Below are positions 1 to 7,564 of a DNA stretch of 36,364 nucleotides, in pieces; position 1 is the first letter of the stretch; every line of letters begins with the position of its first letter. The stretch covers positions 1 through 36,364 of the IMG/VR virus record IMGVR_UViG_3300020172_001782; one strand, given 5' to 3'. This DNA is from a virus. The position numbers and the translations under genes were made by a program. Under the pieces are notes generated by a model. The model was not told where the DNA came from, searched no databases, and was given only the letters and a program-made list of their open reading frames with translations.

Positions 1-1
1 T

Positions 2-274
2 GCATACCCAATTTGGATAGGCACTTTTGGAAAACCTACAAAAGACAAAAGAGTAAACATTAAAGTTTTGCGGGATACAACTTCTTTAACAGGCATACAA
101 AATACACACATCATTACAGAACGTACGACAAATGGAACAACTGAGGTGGACCTAGTAGCCACCCTCTTGGCTATGGCAAACAAAATTAAAACCCTAGAGA
201 CTGACTTGGCACTGGTTAGAACAACCTTGGCTACTAGAACCTCAAATCAGCATACTCACGGGAACAATGGCTAA
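2..274 (+). CDS. C-terminal part of a baseplate/tail protein (5' end outside window)
   Basis: The frame is open from base 2 to the stop at 272-274, so this is the last 90 residues of a longer protein, not a gene starting at the TTG at 68. The visible part begins with a hydrophobic strand-like segment (PIWIGTFG), continues through polar beta-type sequence, and ends in a predicted helix (about residues 50-80) and a His/Asn-rich tail. PIWIGTF-like strands occur in OB-fold baseplate spike/hub proteins, and the next genes are tail genes, so a baseplate component is likely. No catalytic motif is visible. The identity is an inference from position and the short strand motif. Confidence 0.5.
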   Translation, partial: AYPIWIGTFGKPTKDKRVNIKVLRDTTSLTGIQNTHIITERTTNGTTEVDLVATLLAMANKIKTLETDLALVRTTLATRTSNQHTHGNNG

Positions 275-338
275 GAATTAAGCCAGTTTAATAAGTAAAA
301 ACTAGAGAGAATAGCCCTGTAGATTAGGAGAAAAGAAG

Positions 339-1001
339 ATGGCTGTATATCCAGAAGGTGTAAAGTCCTTTACCAATAAAGAAGACTTTACTGACATAGT
401 TCTTGCCGAACACGTCAACGCGTTGCAAAACGAGGTTACCGCGATTCAGGCAACTATCGGAACGCTACCCGCAGTTACTTCAGGCTACTCAGGTAACTTT
501 GATGAGGCGACAGTTAGTTTTGCAACTCTTAAGGCTCGTATTCAAAACATTGAGCGTGGTATTAAAGGCGATGTTCATACCCAGTATTTTAAGTACACAG
601 GTGGAACAATCCAACCAGCAAATGCTGCAACCGTTCCCGTAACAGTACAAGGCTTTAGCAGTCAAAGTGCTGACTTACTTCAGTTTAAAAACTCTGGTGG
701 AACAACTTTAACAAAAGTAGATGCTGCAGGAAAACTCTTTATTAATAATCAAGAAATTAAGCCAATTCTTATGCAGTCATCACAACCAGATGCTGCTGCG
801 TTAGGGCTTCCAACAGGAACAATTTGGGTAGATTCAGATTCAACACCATCAGTTTTATCTGCAGAAACAACTATTCAAATCACTGGAGGAACACTTCAAG
901 GAGACCAAGCACTTACATCCCGACTTCGTAATATCACCGTATCAACTGCAGAACCAACGGGTGGTAACAACGGAGACATCTGGATTACGTACATAGCATA
1001 G
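339..1001 (+). CDS. Putative tail fibre / minor tail structural protein
   Basis: A 220-residue protein starting at ATG 339 behind an AGGAGAAAAG ribosome-binding site. The N-terminal about 45 residues contain an amphipathic helix (VLAEHVNALQNEV) of the kind seen at the base of phage fibre and neck proteins. Residues about 80-140 are Thr/Gly/Ser-rich with a strand pattern ending in KVDAAGKLFINN, and the C-terminus has two PTG-containing strands (PTGTIWVDS, PTGGNNGDIWI) that look like repeated beta-hairpins. It sits between a baseplate-like gene and another tail protein. No enzyme motif is visible. Probable virion component; the exact role is unknown. Confidence 0.55.
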   Translation: MAVYPEGVKSFTNKEDFTDIVLAEHVNALQNEVTAIQATIGTLPAVTSGYSGNFDEATVSFATLKARIQNIERGIKGDVHTQYFKYTGGTIQPANAATVPVTVQGFSSQSADLLQFKNSGGTTLTKVDAAGKLFINNQEIKPILMQSSQPDAAALGLPTGTIWVDSDSTPSVLSAETTIQITGGTLQGDQALTSRLRNITVSTAEPTGGNNGDIWITYIA

Positions 1002-1010
1002 GACACACTT

Positions 1011-2354
1011 ATGGCTATTGGTTCTAAAGTCGGTGGGGTTTTTAAATCTGCTGCTGGCTTACACGCAAAAGTAAATGGCGGGTGGAAACCTGCCCAAAAA
1101 GGCTACGTTAAAGTTTTGGATACAAATACAAACGTATCATCATGGAAATTATTTTGGGCTGCAGAAATTAAAGATACTTTTGGAAGAGCCAATACTAATA
1201 ATACGTTAGGTGTGTCTGAGGGTGGAATAGACTGGAGCATCCTTCGTGGTGCTTGGCGTATTCAAAACAACGCTGCCAACACTACCTCTGCAAAAACAGA
1301 TTACCCATTAGCCATTATAGATATGGGAACTGGGGATTTTGAATTACAAGCAAATGAACTTTCTCCTGGCATGGGAGTGGTCGTACGAGGCTTTGATGCA
1401 AATAACTGGACAGCAATCTATCCTTACTATAATCAAACCTCTTACACATACGCAATATGTGTATCAGGTAGAAATGAAAGTTACTGTATTTCGTCTTGTT
1501 CTACGCCAGCAGGGTATAACCAAGTCTGTTTTGGAACAGAAACCCCAGCAAGTACGGGAACACGACAAGTTACAGTACCAACAGGTTGCGTAACAGTTCC
1601 AGGAGTCAGGTATTGTTCCTTTGCTATTCCAAGAAGTAGAAATGTAACAACCTGTTCTCCTGCTACAACTGAAAACTACAGGTGCTGCATTAGGAACTGT
1701 TCGGCATGTAGAGAAAGTTGTGTCACACAACGTTCAGAGTGTTATTACGCTTACGCTGCATTTTCAGGTCTAATTAGAGTGTGTCCACCAGCAACACAAT
1801 CATGTACAACAACCTGTTCAAGTGTTTGTTGTGATTATGATACTTGTACACGTACCGTTCCAGGTTCTTGTACAACTACAACTGAGTACTACGACGAGTG
1901 CATCATCTATTCACCAGGCGAATCTACAACTACCTGTTCTGGCTCTACCACCACAACTGAGACTTATACAATTCCAGCCACCTGTTCTACTGGCTACACC
2001 CAAGTTCCTTACTATGGTTGCTGCCAATCTGGGTCTCGGTTTGTTTGTGAAGTAGCAGGAACTGCAACTGCTTACAATCAGTTCTACTACATTAGGGTTG
2101 CCACTATGACGGCTGGAGTTCTTTCCTATCAAGATATTGAAGTTACAGAACGTTGGAATGCCCTAAAGGTCACAGGTCTTGGAATCACCCTTTCTATCAA
2201 TGCTTATAAGGATGCTGGCTACACCCAATTAGTTAAAACGACCTCGGTTACAAACACTGTTTCTGCTACCCAATACGGTATTATTGGTGCTCCTAGCATT
2301 TATGAAGATGGTAGGGACATCGGCTCAATTCAAGTGAAGGCATACGGACAATGA
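1011..2354 (+). CDS. Tail protein: lectin-like jelly-roll with a Cys/Thr-rich insertion
   Basis: A 447-residue protein. Residues about 55-140 (DTFGRANTN..., then a G-x-W-R-I strand) and about 352-447 read as the two halves of a concanavalin/LamG-like beta-sandwich, a common host-surface recognition module in phage tails. Between them, residues 150-346 are completely different: 26 cysteines, including several CC pairs, with runs of Thr, Tyr and Ser. No cysteine occurs outside this block. The insert follows YNQTSYTY and is followed by YNQFYYIRV, so it may lie in a loop between adjacent strands. RBS AGGA lies 8-10 bases before ATG 1011. The fold assignment is pattern-based; a receptor-binding or adhesive role is inferred. 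Confidence 0.6.
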   Translation: MAIGSKVGGVFKSAAGLHAKVNGGWKPAQKGYVKVLDTNTNVSSWKLFWAAEIKDTFGRANTNNTLGVSEGGIDWSILRGAWRIQNNAANTTSAKTDYPLAIIDMGTGDFELQANELSPGMGVVVRGFDANNWTAIYPYYNQTSYTYAICVSGRNESYCISSCSTPAGYNQVCFGTETPASTGTRQVTVPTGCVTVPGVRYCSFAIPRSRNVTTCSPATTENYRCCIRNCSACRESCVTQRSECYYAYAAFSGLIRVCPPATQSCTTTCSSVCCDYDTCTRTVPGSCTTTTEYYDECIIYSPGESTTTCSGSTTTTETYTIPATCSTGYTQVPYYGCCQSGSRFVCEVAGTATAYNQFYYIRVATMTAGVLSYQDIEVTERWNALKVTGLGITLSINAYKDAGYTQLVKTTSVTNTVSATQYGIIGAPSIYEDGRDIGSIQVKAYGQ

Positions 2355-2641
2355 CAGAGAAAAAGCAAAGACCTTGGGACCTCTTTAAGGAAAAAAATCC
2401 TGGAGACCCAGTACGACCATGGGACCTTTTAAACCCTAATGTGGACAGAGTTGATGAAGAGACTAAGACCAAACGTCTAGACCTCTGCCTTGGCTGTGAA
2501 CACTTAATTAAGTTAACCACCACCTGCAAAAAATGCGGGTGTTTTATGAAAGAAAAAACTAAACTGGCACATGCTTCATGCCCCGTAGGTAAGTGGGATG
2601 CTGTTACAGTTACAACTGATAAAGGAGAAACAAATGGCTAA
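2351..2641 (+). CDS. Small zinc-ribbon phage protein (CxxC...CxxC, CGCFM type)
   Basis: A 96-residue protein whose ATG overlaps the TGA of the upstream tail gene (ATGA). The C-terminal half carries C-L-G-C, then C-K-K-C-G-C-F-M, K-x-K-L-A and C-P-x-G-K-W. This cysteine layout is one I associate with small conserved proteins of tailed phages, probably a zinc-binding knuckle. The N-terminus contains a repeated RPWDLF/RPWDLL phrase about 20 residues apart. It lies among tail genes, so it may act in virion assembly, but no function is established by the sequence. Confidence 0.6.
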   Translation: MTEKKQRPWDLFKEKNPGDPVRPWDLLNPNVDRVDEETKTKRLDLCLGCEHLIKLTTTCKKCGCFMKEKTKLAHASCPVGKWDAVTVTTDKGETNG

Positions 2642-2831
2642 TGAAAATGGCGAAGTAGAACTATTTTTTGTAATAGACGGAGAAGTTGTATTTAACTTAA
2701 TCACAGATGAGCGTCTTTCTGCAGTGCTACGAAGCGAGCCTGTAGTTGTTGAGATGACCCCAGAATTGGGAGATAGACCTCGTGTTGGCGATAAGTGGGA
2801 TGGCACGACAATACATAGACAGGAAAAATAA
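2634..2831 (+). CDS. Small hypothetical protein between tail genes
   Basis: A 65-residue protein read from ATG 2634, which has the good ribosome-binding site AAAGGAG seven bases upstream; a longer in-frame reading from 2598 would place the start inside the previous gene without an RBS. The product alternates strands and turns (VELFFVIDGEVVFNLI, then PVVVEM and RVGDKWDG), suggesting a small beta-rich domain. It overlaps the preceding gene by 8 bases and its TAA overlaps the following ATG (TAATG), so it is translated as part of the tail operon. Function not recognised. Confidence 0.55.
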   Translation: MANENGEVELFFVIDGEVVFNLITDERLSAVLRSEPVVVEMTPELGDRPRVGDKWDGTTIHRQEK

Positions 2832-3271
2832 TGCCGTTGTATAGAGAAGTACGAGTGTGGAGTGGTACAGAGTGGGAGTCACTCTCTGTTGCCTACCCTG
2901 ATTTATCCGCTTATGCTCAAAAAAACGCCACTAATACTTTTACAGCAGCACAAACGTTCTCTGCCAGCATTATTCGTCCTACTCAAGTTCCAATTGCAAT
3001 GGAAGTTGGGACAGAAAACTTAACAACTTCTACAAATGGTGACTCGCTAGTTATTGGAACTAAAGCATTTGCAGTAGGTAGGTTCTCTGTTGCACCCGTT
3101 GTAATTGCTTCAGTTCAATACCCAACAACTGGAAAAAATGGATTTATAACTATTAAAACCGTATCGGCTTCTCAATTTACTTACGAAGTAGACCTAAACG
3201 TCCCAATTACTGATAGCCAATCGCCAAACTTCCCTCTTAAATTTACATATTACGCAGTTCAACTGCAGTAG
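2831..3271 (+). CDS. Putative tail fibre protein with C-terminal lectin-like strand domain
   Basis: A 146-residue protein, TAATG-coupled to the gene before it. The N-terminus (V-x-V-W-S-G-T-E-W) resembles the start of short phage fibre proteins, residues about 30-45 (NTFTAAQTFSAS) are typical of fibre shaft segments, and the last about 70 residues form strands (FSVAPVVIASVQYP..., FTYEVDLN, FTYYAVQ) reminiscent of H-type lectin domains at fibre tips. Its position between two tail proteins supports a virion role in host binding. The lectin comparison is from memory of strand patterns only. Confidence 0.5.
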   Translation: MPLYREVRVWSGTEWESLSVAYPDLSAYAQKNATNTFTAAQTFSASIIRPTQVPIAMEVGTENLTTSTNGDSLVIGTKAFAVGRFSVAPVVIASVQYPTTGKNGFITIKTVSASQFTYEVDLNVPITDSQSPNFPLKFTYYAVQLQ

Positions 3272-3280
3272 GAGCCGTAA

Positions 3281-5500
3281 GTGGCAAAGTATACGGGGTT
3301 TATTTACCAAGGAGGTTACTACGGTAACGCTCCTCGGCTTGTTCTCAATGCCGAACCGATGGACGCATCGGCAATTGACTATGGAAAAATACAGATAAAA
3401 TGGAATCCACCTTCAGGTAACTTTACCAAGATTCGCCTTGTTAGAAACAATGACAACTTCTCTGAAACTGAAGAAGACGGCGTAATTATATGGGAACAAG
3501 CATCTACTACTGATTTAACTGGCTTAGTTGAGCGTGACAGATTTATTGATGGTGAAGATAACTTCAACGATGCTTACTCTAACAATGACTTACCTATTAC
3601 CCCAGGACAGTTTATTTATTACACCATCTTTCTTTTTACGAGTAACTCATACTGGATTCCAGCAGGTTATGCAACCACTTTAATGCCTAAAAATAGAGGC
3701 TCTCAAAATCAGATGCTTAATCTTTTACCAAGAGTATTTACTAGCCCAGAAAAAAGCCCTACAGGTGTTCCTGACCCAGATAGTTTCTTAGCAACTTACT
3801 TAAAAGCCTTTTCATTTACTTACGACCAGATTCTAACTTCTGCCGAGTTACTTGCTCCTTCTTTTGGTAAAAGAAAAACACCTCCCTTTCTAGTTCCATT
3901 GGCTGCAAACAACGTTGGTTTATATCCAGAAATTGGATTGCCATTTAGAAACCAAAAGAAGTTAATTCGTGAAAGTTTGCGTCTTTATAAACTTAAAGGT
4001 ACTCAATTAGGTATTCAAAACTACGTTGAGGCTGTAACGAACTACATTCCAACAGTCACTGTATCTCCAAACATCTTTTTAGATACTCAAGACTCTTCTT
4101 TTACTCGCGGAGTTGGACGTTGGACAGCGACAAACGGTGCTTTAACTTCAGTTAGTGATAAACCAGGTCCTACTGGAACCAACGCAGTTGACTTAGTTTA
4201 TTCTGGAAGAGTAGTTACCGCAGTTGCTCAAATAGCCAAGATAGCAAGAACTGACAACGTTGCGACCATTACTATGGCTTTAGCCCATGGGTTAGCAGTC
4301 GGAGACAGCGTAACAGTTGCTGGAGTTGTAACCGCTGACTTTAACGGCGTTCGTTCCGTTACTGCAGTTCCAACTGCAACTACATTTAGATTTGCTAACA
4401 CAGCACAAAATGTTGTTGAAGCAGTAGCAACAGGAACAGTAACAAACTGCTCAACTATTACTCTAGGTAAAGACAACCCCATAACAAAAGGAACTCCAGT
4501 AACAGGTTCAACTCCTTACAGGTTTAGTTATTACGCAGCCTCTGATTCCAATGGAAACGTTGTAGCAGATGTAACATGGCACAATTATCTTGGTGCAGTT
4601 ATTGGCAGTTATGTTCAAGAAGCACAGATAAATGGAACAACAGGTGTTTATCAAAGGTTCTCTATGAACCTAACTGCTCCAGTAACCGCAGTCTACGCTA
4701 CCTACAGACTCCTATTTACAACGCAAAACTCTTATAACATTGACTGCATTCAATTAGCACCACAAGCAACAGCCACTAACTTTGATGAAGCAAGAGGCAT
4801 AGACATCTTCTTAGACTCATCAAAGGTCAACATTATTGCTAACCCTTCATTTGAAACTAACACAAATAACTGGACAACTAACTCATCAAAAACTCGTGTG
4901 GCTGATGTGCCACCTGGGTTACCTGGCGGTTGGTCTTGCAGATTTAGTGGTCAAAATTCTTTTTCCGTTGCAGTTTCTCTTAATACAGTACCAACCACCT
5001 ACAAAATAACTGAAGGCAACACTTATATTTTCTCTGCTTATTTAAAAGCCTCTGCTGCAAAAACAATCACTGCAACTCTTTCAGCCTCAGATGACGATGG
5101 AGGAGACTCAGATACTAGCGTTGCAACATGGGCTTTAACAACGGATTGGAAACGTTACTCAGTTCGCCTCTTTGTTCCAGTTGGGTTCTCAACTTTAGGC
5201 AATATAACTATGGCAATAACTCTTGCGGGTACTTTAACTGGGGAAAACATATTTATAGATAACGCCCAATTTGAAAAGGGATTTATTCCAACTGACTACT
5301 TTGACGGGGGATTACCTGAAGCACAGGGTGTATTTTGGTCATCAACGGCTCATGCCTCCTATTCCTACTGTTACGTCAGTAGAACCATTAAGGTTCCACG
5401 CCTTTTGTGGACACTCGGAGAGTGGATGTCTCTAAATCAGCCTTACCGAATTCGTTCTTACAAGGGCTTTGAGGGAGACTCGTACTCTAGGAACGCTTGA
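3281..5500 (+). CDS. Large baseplate/tail protein (P2 gpI-like region plus carbohydrate-binding-like modules)
   Basis: A 739-residue protein from GTG 3281 (RBS AGGAG, 6-base spacing). Residues about 1-130 resemble a fibronectin-III-like domain. Residues about 145-260 (LLPRVF, LATYLKAF, then LIRESLRLYKLKGTQLGI) match the tail protein I/baseplate pattern seen in P2 gpI-like proteins. Two carbohydrate-binding-like beta-sandwiches follow, one starting near SSFTRGVGRW and one near NPSFETNTNNW. The first is interrupted by an about 75-residue block containing HGLAVGDSVTVAGV, a small beta module found in many phage structural proteins. The C-terminus (PYRIRSYKGFEG) is basic. Probably attaches to the baseplate and contacts host glycans; the role is inferred. 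Confidence 0.6.
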   Translation: MAKYTGFIYQGGYYGNAPRLVLNAEPMDASAIDYGKIQIKWNPPSGNFTKIRLVRNNDNFSETEEDGVIIWEQASTTDLTGLVERDRFIDGEDNFNDAYSNNDLPITPGQFIYYTIFLFTSNSYWIPAGYATTLMPKNRGSQNQMLNLLPRVFTSPEKSPTGVPDPDSFLATYLKAFSFTYDQILTSAELLAPSFGKRKTPPFLVPLAANNVGLYPEIGLPFRNQKKLIRESLRLYKLKGTQLGIQNYVEAVTNYIPTVTVSPNIFLDTQDSSFTRGVGRWTATNGALTSVSDKPGPTGTNAVDLVYSGRVVTAVAQIAKIARTDNVATITMALAHGLAVGDSVTVAGVVTADFNGVRSVTAVPTATTFRFANTAQNVVEAVATGTVTNCSTITLGKDNPITKGTPVTGSTPYRFSYYAASDSNGNVVADVTWHNYLGAVIGSYVQEAQINGTTGVYQRFSMNLTAPVTAVYATYRLLFTTQNSYNIDCIQLAPQATATNFDEARGIDIFLDSSKVNIIANPSFETNTNNWTTNSSKTRVADVPPGLPGGWSCRFSGQNSFSVAVSLNTVPTTYKITEGNTYIFSAYLKASAAKTITATLSASDDDGGDSDTSVATWALTTDWKRYSVRLFVPVGFSTLGNITMAITLAGTLTGENIFIDNAQFEKGFIPTDYFDGGLPEAQGVFWSSTAHASYSYCYVSRTIKVPRLLWTLGEWMSLNQPYRIRSYKGFEGDSYSRNA

Positions 5501-5530
5501 TTTTTAGATTCATGGGAGTAGTCTTCGCCC

Positions 5531-5779
5531 ATGGACACCTTAATTGAAATACTAATCACCGCACTTGCCATCTCCTACTTCATTGGAGCAGTTGAGGCAT
5601 ACTTTAATCTCGGCAAATTAAAGGGGTTTATTTCCCTACCAATTGCTGCAGGTATCTTTTACCTATTCGGATACTTCTGGCAAGACATTCTCATCCTAGC
5701 CCCAGCAGCCTCTTTTGTGTCTCTGGCAATTATGATGCTTCTTGACCGACCTCAAACAATTCAAACTAGGAGATTCTAA
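5531..5779 (+). CDS. Small membrane protein, possible holin
   Basis: An 82-residue protein with about three hydrophobic segments (roughly residues 3-25, 33-50 and 53-70) and a short charged C-terminus (DRPQTIQTRRF). The size, the multiple transmembrane segments and the position just after the tail genes fit a class I or II holin, but no endolysin lies next to it. A lysozyme/transglycosylase-like gene lies at the far end of the window on the other strand. Its TAA overlaps the next ATG (TAATG). The holin label is a guess from topology; another phage membrane protein is equally possible. Confidence 0.45.
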   Translation: MDTLIEILITALAISYFIGAVEAYFNLGKLKGFISLPIAAGIFYLFGYFWQDILILAPAASFVSLAIMMLLDRPQTIQTRRF

Positions 5780-6243
5780 TGAGACTATTAATTGTTGGTA
5801 CAGCAGATGATGTTGATGTAACTATGGGACTTCGCATGCTCCTTGAAAAAAAGGCGGTAACGGAAATTGTTATTCCAGTTGCTGAGCCAAATGAAACTCA
5901 CGACCAAATCATTGTAGTTTCGGCAGAAAAGAACATCCAAGTCATTCAAGCAGGAACTGTTGAAGAAATCATAACCTCTAGAGAAGACTCTGATGTTATT
6001 GCCATTGCATGGGATGACTCAGATGAAGCCTTTGAGACTGTGGTAGACCTCCAAGGGGGTAAAAACGAAGTTTGGGACATTACGGACGGTCTGAACATTA
6101 TCGACATCGAGACCGAAGCCCTAGAAGAACACCTGTCACATGTCCTAGAAGAGTACACAGATGCCCTGATTGCAATTGTTTACAAGATGGTTATTGACAA
6201 GGTAAATGGCGACGGTAAATTCAAATACCGTAAGCCAGAATGA
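5779..6243 (+). CDS. Hypothetical acidic alpha/beta protein
   Basis: A 154-residue protein, TAATG-coupled to the membrane protein upstream and ATGA-coupled to the initiator-like gene downstream. It opens with RLLIVGTADDVD and repeats a strand-helix rhythm (EIVIPV, QIIVVSAEKNIQVIQAG, DVIAIAWDDSDEA), suggesting a small Rossmann-like or flavodoxin-like fold. There is no clear nucleotide-binding glycine loop or catalytic motif. It is very acidic until the basic last residues (KFKYRKPE). Function unknown; the coupling suggests it is made together with the replication initiator. Confidence 0.5.
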   Translation: MRLLIVGTADDVDVTMGLRMLLEKKAVTEIVIPVAEPNETHDQIIVVSAEKNIQVIQAGTVEEIITSREDSDVIAIAWDDSDEAFETVVDLQGGKNEVWDITDGLNIIDIETEALEEHLSHVLEEYTDALIAIVYKMVIDKVNGDGKFKYRKPE

Positions 6244-7211
6244 GCCTGTCATCTCGGCTGCTCGAAGCGAATTTAAGCCACTTCCAATTCCGTCTCTTTG
6301 TTACCCTGTGGTCTTTAGCGACCCCTGACGGTGCAGTAGAGCAGCCCATGGATACTCTAGGACGCTTGGCGGGGGCTAAATCCCGAAACACAGTCAGAGA
6401 GGCTGTGAGGGCTTTGGAGGCCAAGGGGCTACTTGAAACCTGTAGAAAAAAGCGGGGGCGAGGGTTCCATGCTGGCAATAAATATCAATTGCTATGCCCT
6501 CTACAGGAGCCATCGCTATGCCCTGCTACGGAGGCATCTACACATAGAGCAGTTAGTAACTATGACTACCTAGTCAATAAGTCATTAGTACCTAATAGTC
6601 ATATTAGTCAATCTAGTTATGAAAATATAAAAATACAAAAAGTAAGTGAGGAATCCATGAATCGTAAATGGCGAGAAGAACAAGAAGCCGATAACACCAT
6701 CGGTGGCATCGGCAAACTAGACTCCGAGGACACCCCGACTAAAGCCGTGCCACGCAACAAGCCCTCCACCAGAGGCAAGCGACCTCAAGAGCATTGGACT
6801 GTTTGGGATGTGGCTGCAGAGTTTTCCTACCTTGTCGGGCGACGCTTCCCATGGTTACCAGGAACGGTCAATGTAAATTCTTTATCAGGAGCCTTGCAGC
6901 AGATGCGAACTAAGAATCAGACGACGGCCCTGGTCGAGTTGGAGTTGCTAAAGATGTTTGTTGCAGACGATAACAACTTTAAGAACATAGGCAACGAGGC
7001 CCCACATCTTTATAAAGTTTATCTGGCTATGTTTCGCACTCACATGAACAAGGCTCGGCAGAACCTAGGGTTAAATTTACTAGGCGACATGAGCCAACAA
7101 GATACTCCAGAAAACCAAGAGGTGTTATACGCTTCTGACGGAACGGTATTCCACGACACCTTGATGGGTCGTAATGCTCTAGAGAGGTACGAGAAGAAAC
7201 TAAATGCCTAG
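6240..7211 (+). CDS. Winged-helix protein, probable phage replication initiator
   Basis: A 323-residue protein. Residues about 15-85 form a clear winged helix-turn-helix: FRLFVTLWSLA, MDTLGRLAGAKSRNTVREAVRALEAKGLL and a basic wing (RKKRGRGFHAG). Residues about 100-150 are a Ser/Asn-rich linker, and the C-terminal about 150 residues are helical. This layout (N-terminal winged helix, flexible linker, C-terminal domain) and the position upstream of a DnaC-like loader and a DnaB-type helicase match lambda O-style initiators. The linker DNA carries repeats that may be the origin. A transcription regulator is the alternative. The first codon overlaps the preceding stop (ATGA). Confidence 0.55.
   Translation: MSLSSRLLEANLSHFQFRLFVTLWSLATPDGAVEQPMDTLGRLAGAKSRNTVREAVRALEAKGLLETCRKKRGRGFHAGNKYQLLCPLQEPSLCPATEASTHRAVSNYDYLVNKSLVPNSHISQSSYENIKIQKVSEESMNRKWREEQEADNTIGGIGKLDSEDTPTKAVPRNKPSTRGKRPQEHWTVWDVAAEFSYLVGRRFPWLPGTVNVNSLSGALQQMRTKNQTTALVELELLKMFVADDNNFKNIGNEAPHLYKVYLAMFRTHMNKARQNLGLNLLGDMSQQDTPENQEVLYASDGTVFHDTLMGRNALERYEKKLNA
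6552..6640. other. Candidate replication origin (iterons plus AT-rich tract) inside the initiator gene
   Basis: Within the linker-coding part of the gene at 6240-7211 there is a cluster of related short repeats. TATGACTA at 6561-6568 is the exact inverse of TAGTCATA at 6596-6603. TAGTCAAT occurs at 6571-6578 and 6605-6612. Related sequences GTCATTAGTA (6581) and CTAGTTATG (6613) fill the gaps. An almost GC-free stretch follows at about 6617-6642 (GAAAATATAAAAATACAAAA), like a DNA-unwinding element. Iterons inside an initiator gene followed by an AT-rich tract is the lambda ori arrangement. The repeats are seen directly; origin function is inferred. Confidence 0.35.
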
Positions 7212-7374
7212 GTATGATTTTAAATGCGACTACTGTGACGGTAGTGTTGTGGAGATGCACATGGCTTTTGATTCAACAGAAAAGCCCGTCTGCGACCGCT
7301 GTGGCTACGATATGACAAAGGTGATGACACCACCAGCAGTTCACTTTAAAGGAGGAGGATGGGGTGGCTCGTAA
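7204..7374 (+). CDS. FmdB-type zinc-ribbon small protein
   Basis: A 56-residue gene short enough to be missed by a length cut-off. ATG 7204 overlaps the initiator stop at 7209-7211. The product starts MPRYDFKCDYC, has a second C-D-R-C-G pair, and ends VHFKGGGWGGS. This is the hallmark layout of FmdB/CxxC regulatory-type zinc ribbons (M-P-x-Y-x-F/Y-x-C at the start, FKGGGW at the end). The two CxxC pairs (residues 8/11 and 30/33) should bind one zinc. In phages such proteins have no proven role; DNA or protein binding in the replication operon is plausible. Confidence 0.8.
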   Translation: MPRYDFKCDYCDGSVVEMHMAFDSTEKPVCDRCGYDMTKVMTPPAVHFKGGGWGGS

Positions 7375-7564
7375 AAAGAAGCAGAAACTGCCCGTCTTTG
7401 CAGTTGTTGAAATGCCGAAGTGGAAAGCAAAGATATTAGATGTAGTTACAAGCATTTTGTTTCCAGGAGAAAAGTACTTTGTAATTACTATTCAAGAGAC
7501 TGACTTTATGACTGACGGAAGAAAGTACACAGATTTAGAAACGGGGATTGAAGTTGAGTTATAA
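7364..7564 (+). CDS. Small hypothetical basic protein
   Basis: A 66-residue protein from GTG 7364, placed 3-13 bases after the strong ribosome-binding site GGAGGAGG and overlapping the FmdB-like gene. It begins ARKKKQKL, giving a strongly basic N-terminus, then alternates strands (VFAVVEM, KYFVITIQE) and turns. A small beta-barrel is possible. No motif is recognised. It is followed without a gap by the helicase loader gene, so it is likely co-translated with the replication proteins. Confidence 0.5.
   Translation: MARKKKQKLPVFAVVEMPKWKAKILDVVTSILFPGEKYFVITIQETDFMTDGRKYTDLETGIEVEL

Noticed and set aside
1458-2048. Cys-rich insert as a diversity-generating-retroelement target
   Set aside because: No reverse transcriptase or template repeat is seen in the window, and the codons are not AAY-biased; kept only as a Cys-rich insertion.
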